Position numbers and translations under genes: made by a program. From Adhaeribacter aquaticus DSM 16391 (lineage in GTDB: Bacteria > Bacteroidota > Bacteroidia > Cytophagales > Hymenobacteraceae): a stretch of 64,000 nt of DNA. Numbering within the stretch: position 1 is the stretch's first letter; every line of letters begins with the position of its first letter. This document shows, in pieces, positions 60,610 through 64,000 of the stretch. The stretch lies in contig NZ_KI421517.1 of NCBI RefSeq assembly GCF_000473365.1, positions 4,538,296-4,602,295 on the forward strand, given 5' to 3'. The notes beneath the pieces were generated by a model that did no database searches, was not told the origin of the DNA, and saw nothing but the letters and a program-made list of their open reading frames with translations.

Positions 60610-61914
60610 ATGCACGTTGTAGTAATTGGAAATGGCGTAACTGGAATTACAGCGGCAATCACCATTCGCAAACTTTCAGCTACGCATCAGATTACTGTTA
60701 TTTCTTCTGAGTCTGAACATTTTTTTTCCCGCACTGCCTTAATGTATGTCTATATGGGGCACATGCAGTACCAGCATATCAAACCGTACGAAGATTGGTT
60801 TTGGCCTGAAAACAACATAAATCTGCAACAGGGGCAGGTTACCTATATTGATGTGGAGCAAAAACAGGTGCTTTTGGATGATCAAGCCACATTAAACTTT
60901 GATAAATTATTGATTGCCACCGGCTCTAAGCCAAATATTTTAAACCTTCCCGGCAAAGAATTAAATGGGGTGCAAGGTTTTTATAGCCTGAACGACCTAC
61001 AAACTTTAGAGGCAAACTCGAAAGATGTAAACCGGGCAGTATTGGTAGGTGGCGGCTTAATAGGTATAGAACTAGCCGAAATGCTTTATACGCGTTGCAT
61101 CCCAGTTAGCTTTTTAGTGCGGGAAGAGCATTATTGGGGAAGTGTACTCCCTAAAGAAGAATCCCAAATGATTCAGAGCCACATTCTGGCCCATGGAATT
61201 GATTTACACTTAAAAGCAGAGGTCGAGGAAATATTGGGGGATGCTTCTGGAAAGGTAAGTGGCGTCAGAACAAAATCTGGTGAGGTAATACCTTGCCAGC
61301 TAGTAGGCTTGGGCATTGGGGTTTTTCCTAACATAGATTTAATCCGGAACTGTGGCATAAAAACCAATAGAGGCATTTTAGTAAATGAATACCTGGAAAC
61401 TAATATACCTGATATTTTTGCGGCCGGCGATTGTGCGGAACTGGAAAAGCCAGATCAGCAAAAGGTGGTAGAGCAGTTGTGGTATACTGGCCGGATGCAG
61501 GGCGAAACAGTAGCTTACAGCATATGCGGCACCAGAAAAAAGTATGAGCGGGGTATATGGTTTAACTCCGCTAAATTTTTTGATATAGAATATCAGACGT
61601 ATGGTAAAGTTTCTGCCCGGTTAGGGCCCGAAGAAGGAACCTTGTTATGGCAGCACCCAAACCGGAAGAAAAGCATCCGAATCAATTATTTGCTCCACAC
61701 GCAGGAAGTTATTGGTTTTAATTTATTAGGAATCAGGTACCGGCACGAAGTGTGTGAACGTTGGATAAGAGAAAAGAAAACCCTGGACTTTGTTCTAAAG
61801 CACCTAAAAGAAGCTAATTTTGATCCGGAATTTTATCGTCGCTATGAGAAGGAAGTGCTTCGTAAATTTAATGAACAATTTACGGCTACCTTTGCGTTAA
61901 AAGATAAAGGCTAA
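60610..61914 (+). CDS. FAD/NAD(P)-dependent oxidoreductase (pyridine nucleotide-disulfide type)
   Basis: A 434-residue flavoprotein. The N-terminal FAD motif VVIGNGVTGITAA is at residues 3-15, the ATG loop is LLIATGSKPNIL (about 102), the NAD(P) motif VLVGGGLIGIELAEML is near 145-160, and the second FAD segment is IFAAGDCAEL (about 270). Related to NirB-like and Fe-S reductase-like NADH oxidoreductases. No redox-active CxxxxC is evident, so it is not a disulfide reductase. It is followed by a small membrane protein (33-bp gap) and a polyferredoxin, suggesting it feeds electrons from NAD(P)H to a membrane Fe-S protein. Confidence 0.87.
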   Translation: MHVVVIGNGVTGITAAITIRKLSATHQITVISSESEHFFSRTALMYVYMGHMQYQHIKPYEDWFWPENNINLQQGQVTYIDVEQKQVLLDDQATLNFDKLLIATGSKPNILNLPGKELNGVQGFYSLNDLQTLEANSKDVNRAVLVGGGLIGIELAEMLYTRCIPVSFLVREEHYWGSVLPKEESQMIQSHILAHGIDLHLKAEVEEILGDASGKVSGVRTKSGEVIPCQLVGLGIGVFPNIDLIRNCGIKTNRGILVNEYLETNIPDIFAAGDCAELEKPDQQKVVEQLWYTGRMQGETVAYSICGTRKKYERGIWFNSAKFFDIEYQTYGKVSARLGPEEGTLLWQHPNRKKSIRINYLLHTQEVIGFNLLGIRYRHEVCERWIREKKTLDFVLKHLKEANFDPEFYRRYEKEVLRKFNEQFTATFALKDKG

Positions 61915-61947
61915 TATTATTTGTAGCTTCCATTAGAAAGTACCGTT

Positions 61948-62175
61948 ATGAGACTATCCAAAATCTATAATTTTACGGAAATGAATTCCTACCAGTTTGT
62001 TGCGGTAGTCGGAATAATTATGAGTGTAGGAGCTAATTTAATTTTATGGTTCCGAGATACACCCGTTCAAAACTTTTGGGCATTATATGTTTGCTGGAGT
62101 ATTTTATTTGTTATTGGCGCCATTATAAATTATAACAGCAAGCCTGATGATGGACATCATCATCACCACCATTAG
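61948..62175 (+). CDS. Small two-TM membrane protein ending in six histidines
   Basis: A 75-residue protein with two hydrophobic helices (about residues 15-34 and 44-62) and the C-terminus SKPDDG followed by HHHHHH and a stop codon. The His codons are mixed CAT/CAC, and the frame lies between two genes of the same operon with short gaps (33 and 14 bp), so this is a natural tail, not a cloning tag. The tail could bind metal or help Fe-S or heme assembly. I do not recognise a family. Confidence 0.75.
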   Translation: MRLSKIYNFTEMNSYQFVAVVGIIMSVGANLILWFRDTPVQNFWALYVCWSILFVIGAIINYNSKPDDGHHHHHH

Positions 62176-62189
62176 GAACTACATAAAGC

Positions 62190-63545
62190 ATGAGTAACCA
62201 CCAGGAAAGCTTATCTATTGGATATAATTATCAGGACGAAACCGATACCATACAAAAAGCCGCCCTGGCTTTATTTGCTGTAGGCTTATTGTTATTGGTT
62301 CTACCCCTTTTTAGCTTTAACCCAGAAGTAAATACATTTTTTCTTTGGGGTGGCACTACTCTATCTACCCTGGCGCTGCTCTTATATTTCTTCAGAACTT
62401 ACCAGAAAAGTCATCCGGGGGTCCGCAACAATGGTGTCTGGCTTCGGGGCTCTACCTCTCGCGGGAAAATTGCCTGGGTAACAGCCGTTGTCCTTACTGG
62501 TTTTTACATTATTCTTTATTGGTTTCCGCAATATTTAGGCAACCTGATTGAAGCCCTAAACCCTACAAGCCAATGGTTAAGAGGTAAACCAGCAGATCAT
62601 TGGTTTTTATATGGCTCTTTCTATACGCTGGCTATTCTGGTTATGGGAGTTCGGGCTATTTTAAAATACCGCCACAGCCCATACCAGATCATCCGGACCA
62701 TTTCCGTCATGCTTTTCCAGTTCCTATTTGCTTACCTCATCCCAGCTTTTCTAATGCTTTTGAATGAGCCCGAATTTTACTTTAGCTACTTCTGGCCATT
62801 GAAATACGATTATTTATTTCCAGGAACGTTAGGTTATCTAGCAAAGGAACCAGGAGCTTTAGGCGTTTTTATGGTTTTCTGGTCGGTAATAATATCTTTG
62901 ATTGGTGTACCTATACTAACTTACTTTTTCGGAAAAAGGTGGTATTGCAGTTGGGTGTGCGGATGTGGCGGGTTAGCTGAAACGGCCGGGGACCCGTATA
63001 GGCAATTATCTGATAAATCCAGAAAAGCCTGGAAATATGAGGTTGCTATAATCTACCCTATTTTAGGGTTTATAGTTTTAACAACCCTCCTGCTCTGGTT
63101 AAACTCCATGCTGGGTGGTTGGATTTTGGGTAGTTTATCTAATGGGTTTTCTCAAGCCTATGGCTTTTTTATTGGGGCTATTTTCTCCGGCGTAATTGGA
63201 GTTGGATTTTACCCGATTATGGGTTCACGGGTATGGTGTCGTTTTGGCTGCCCTATGGCGGCTTATTTAGGTCTATTACAAAAACATTTCTCCCGTTTCC
63301 GGATTACTACCAACGGCGGCCAGTGCATTTCCTGCGGAAATTGTTCTACCTATTGCGAAATGGGCATTGATGTTCGCTGGTATGCCCAGCAGGGAAAGCC
63401 CATAATCAGGGCCTCCTGCGTAGGCTGTGGCATGTGTGCTACTGTTTGCCCACGGGGTGTTTTAAATTTAGAAACAGGCCCTCAAGAAGGCAGGTATATG
63501 CCTACCAATCTTATTTCCCCGGAAAATATCCGAATTTTGAATTAA
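62190..63545 (+). CDS. Membrane polyferredoxin (4Fe-4S, NapH/CcoG-like)
   Basis: A 451-residue inner-membrane protein with about six to seven transmembrane helices (near residues 24-45, 50-68, 95-113, 145-160, 170-190, 225-245, 285-305, 315-335). Cys motifs are RWYCSWVCGCGG, RVWCRFGCPMAAYLG, and two C-terminal ferredoxin clusters, CISCGNCSTYCEMG and CVGCGMCATVCPRG (about 390-440). The pattern fits NapH/NosR/CcoG-type electron-transfer proteins. The last gene of the three-gene module, so it probably takes electrons from the flavoprotein and passes them to the quinone pool or another acceptor. Confidence 0.88.
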   Translation: MSNHQESLSIGYNYQDETDTIQKAALALFAVGLLLLVLPLFSFNPEVNTFFLWGGTTLSTLALLLYFFRTYQKSHPGVRNNGVWLRGSTSRGKIAWVTAVVLTGFYIILYWFPQYLGNLIEALNPTSQWLRGKPADHWFLYGSFYTLAILVMGVRAILKYRHSPYQIIRTISVMLFQFLFAYLIPAFLMLLNEPEFYFSYFWPLKYDYLFPGTLGYLAKEPGALGVFMVFWSVIISLIGVPILTYFFGKRWYCSWVCGCGGLAETAGDPYRQLSDKSRKAWKYEVAIIYPILGFIVLTTLLLWLNSMLGGWILGSLSNGFSQAYGFFIGAIFSGVIGVGFYPIMGSRVWCRFGCPMAAYLGLLQKHFSRFRITTNGGQCISCGNCSTYCEMGIDVRWYAQQGKPIIRASCVGCGMCATVCPRGVLNLETGPQEGRYMPTNLISPENIRILN

Positions 63546-63568
63546 TTATCCGGCCATAGCCGCACCAA

Positions 63569-64000
63569 CTATTTTATAAAATCCAGCAAAGCCCTGTGAA
63601 AGGTATCAGTGGCTTCTATATGCGGGATATGCCCCACATTATTTAGCTCTACTAGTTTAGCGCCTTTAATGGCCGCAGCTGTTTTCTTACCCAGCTGCGG
63701 ATATTGGCCAGCTTTAGCTAATACTTCTTTATCTTTAATTTGAGCTTTTCCTACTACGGTTCTATCTTCTTGCCCAATTATTACCAGAGTAGGTACTTTT
63801 ACCAACGGGAACTCGTGTACAACGGGCTGCTGATAAATCATATCATAGGTTTGAGCCGAAGCTACGGCCACTTGTAGAAAATCCGGGCTGCGGGTTTGGC
63901 CCGCTCCAGCTTTAATCAATTCTTCATACTCAGGTTTCCAGGCGACGTAATAAGTCTTATGGTAATTTCGCATGGATTCTTCAGTAGCTTTTAACTCATT
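63569..64000 (-). CDS. Alpha/beta hydrolase, C-terminal part (runs off window)
   Basis: The frame is open to the window edge, so the true start lies outside; an internal Met at 63973 is not the start. The visible 143 residues match the C-terminal lid and end of an alpha/beta hydrolase: VPTLVIIGQEDRTVVG carries the catalytic Asp region and LVELNNVGHIPHIEATDTFHRALLDFIK the catalytic His. The nucleophile Ser elbow is beyond the edge. Convergent with the polyferredoxin gene with a 23-bp gap. Substrate unknown. Confidence 0.85.
   Translation of the reverse strand, partial: NELKATEESMRNYHKTYYVAWKPEYEELIKAGAGQTRSPDFLQVAVASAQTYDMIYQQPVVHEFPLVKVPTLVIIGQEDRTVVGKAQIKDKEVLAKAGQYPQLGKKTAAAIKGAKLVELNNVGHIPHIEATDTFHRALLDFIK

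Noticed and set aside
62155-62175. Hexahistidine tail as vector or cloning contamination
   Set aside because: It is in frame in a natural operon with mixed His codons and normal flanking sequence; no vector sequence follows.

Overview
The window looks like chromosome from a gliding, aerobic member of the Bacteroidota, most likely Cytophagales (Hymenobacteraceae-like). The signs are a gldA-gldF-gldG operon with a nearby gldC, a fused E1 alpha/beta 2-oxoacid dehydrogenase, DUF1573, DUF2279 and DUF2027-Smr proteins, moderate-to-low GC, scarce Shine-Dalgarno sequences, and many promoters of the Bacteroidota type (TTTG, about 17-23 nt, TAnnTTTG). I saw no tRNA, rRNA, insertion sequence, prophage, CRISPR array or plasmid gene; it reads as stable core genome with small accessory modules.

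Layout. 0-5.7 kb: a small conserved protein, a 78-bp palindromic element, transaldolase-like fsa, the SRP RNA gene (minus strand, with its own promoter and terminator), an aspartate kinase, CorA and guaA. 5.6-9.4 kb: a TPR/periplasmic-binding-fold protein, hemL, dcd. 9.5-15.4 kb: a small secreted protein, gldC, dnaN and gldA-F-G. 15.4-23.6 kb: two short-chain dehydrogenases, mlaE-mlaF, etfB-etfA with a bifunctional nuclease-like gene, a TPR protein, and a three-gene operon built around a CarH-like B12-binding protein without a DNA-binding domain. 23.9-31.7 kb: a tripartite heavy-metal RND efflux operon facing a two-component system. 31.8-40.2 kb: an M28 peptidase and the complete trpEGDCFBA operon, preceded by a leader peptide with tandem Trp codons and an attenuator-like hairpin. 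40.6-46.9 kb: a BadF-type kinase, DUF2279, DUF2027-Smr, RNase P RNA, an NtrC-like regulator without HTH, a LuxE-like acyltransferase and a lipoprotein. 46.9-57.1 kb: fused E1, DUF1573 triplicate protein, alanine dehydrogenase, an LtaS-like sulfatase-fold enzyme, a PD-(D/E)XK protein, AMP nucleosidase, an SMR exporter and an MFS protein. 57.5-64 kb: M3 peptidase, a second small secreted protein, a three-gene membrane electron-transfer module whose middle protein ends in six histidines, and a truncated alpha/beta hydrolase at the window edge.

The most notable items are: (1) the trp leader peptide and attenuator, whose predicted promoter lies so close to the leader AUG that the transcript would be almost leaderless; (2) four exact TCTAAT repeats with an 11-bp period over the promoter of the metal-efflux operon, a probable operator for the OmpR-type regulator encoded at the other end of the locus; (3) the ABM monooxygenase / B12-photoreceptor-like / orphan sensor-domain operon; (4) the FAD oxidoreductase / His6 membrane protein / polyferredoxin module; and (5) probable leaderless transcripts for guaA and the PD-(D/E)XK gene. 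All functional statements rest on reading protein motifs and DNA by eye; no database search was run.
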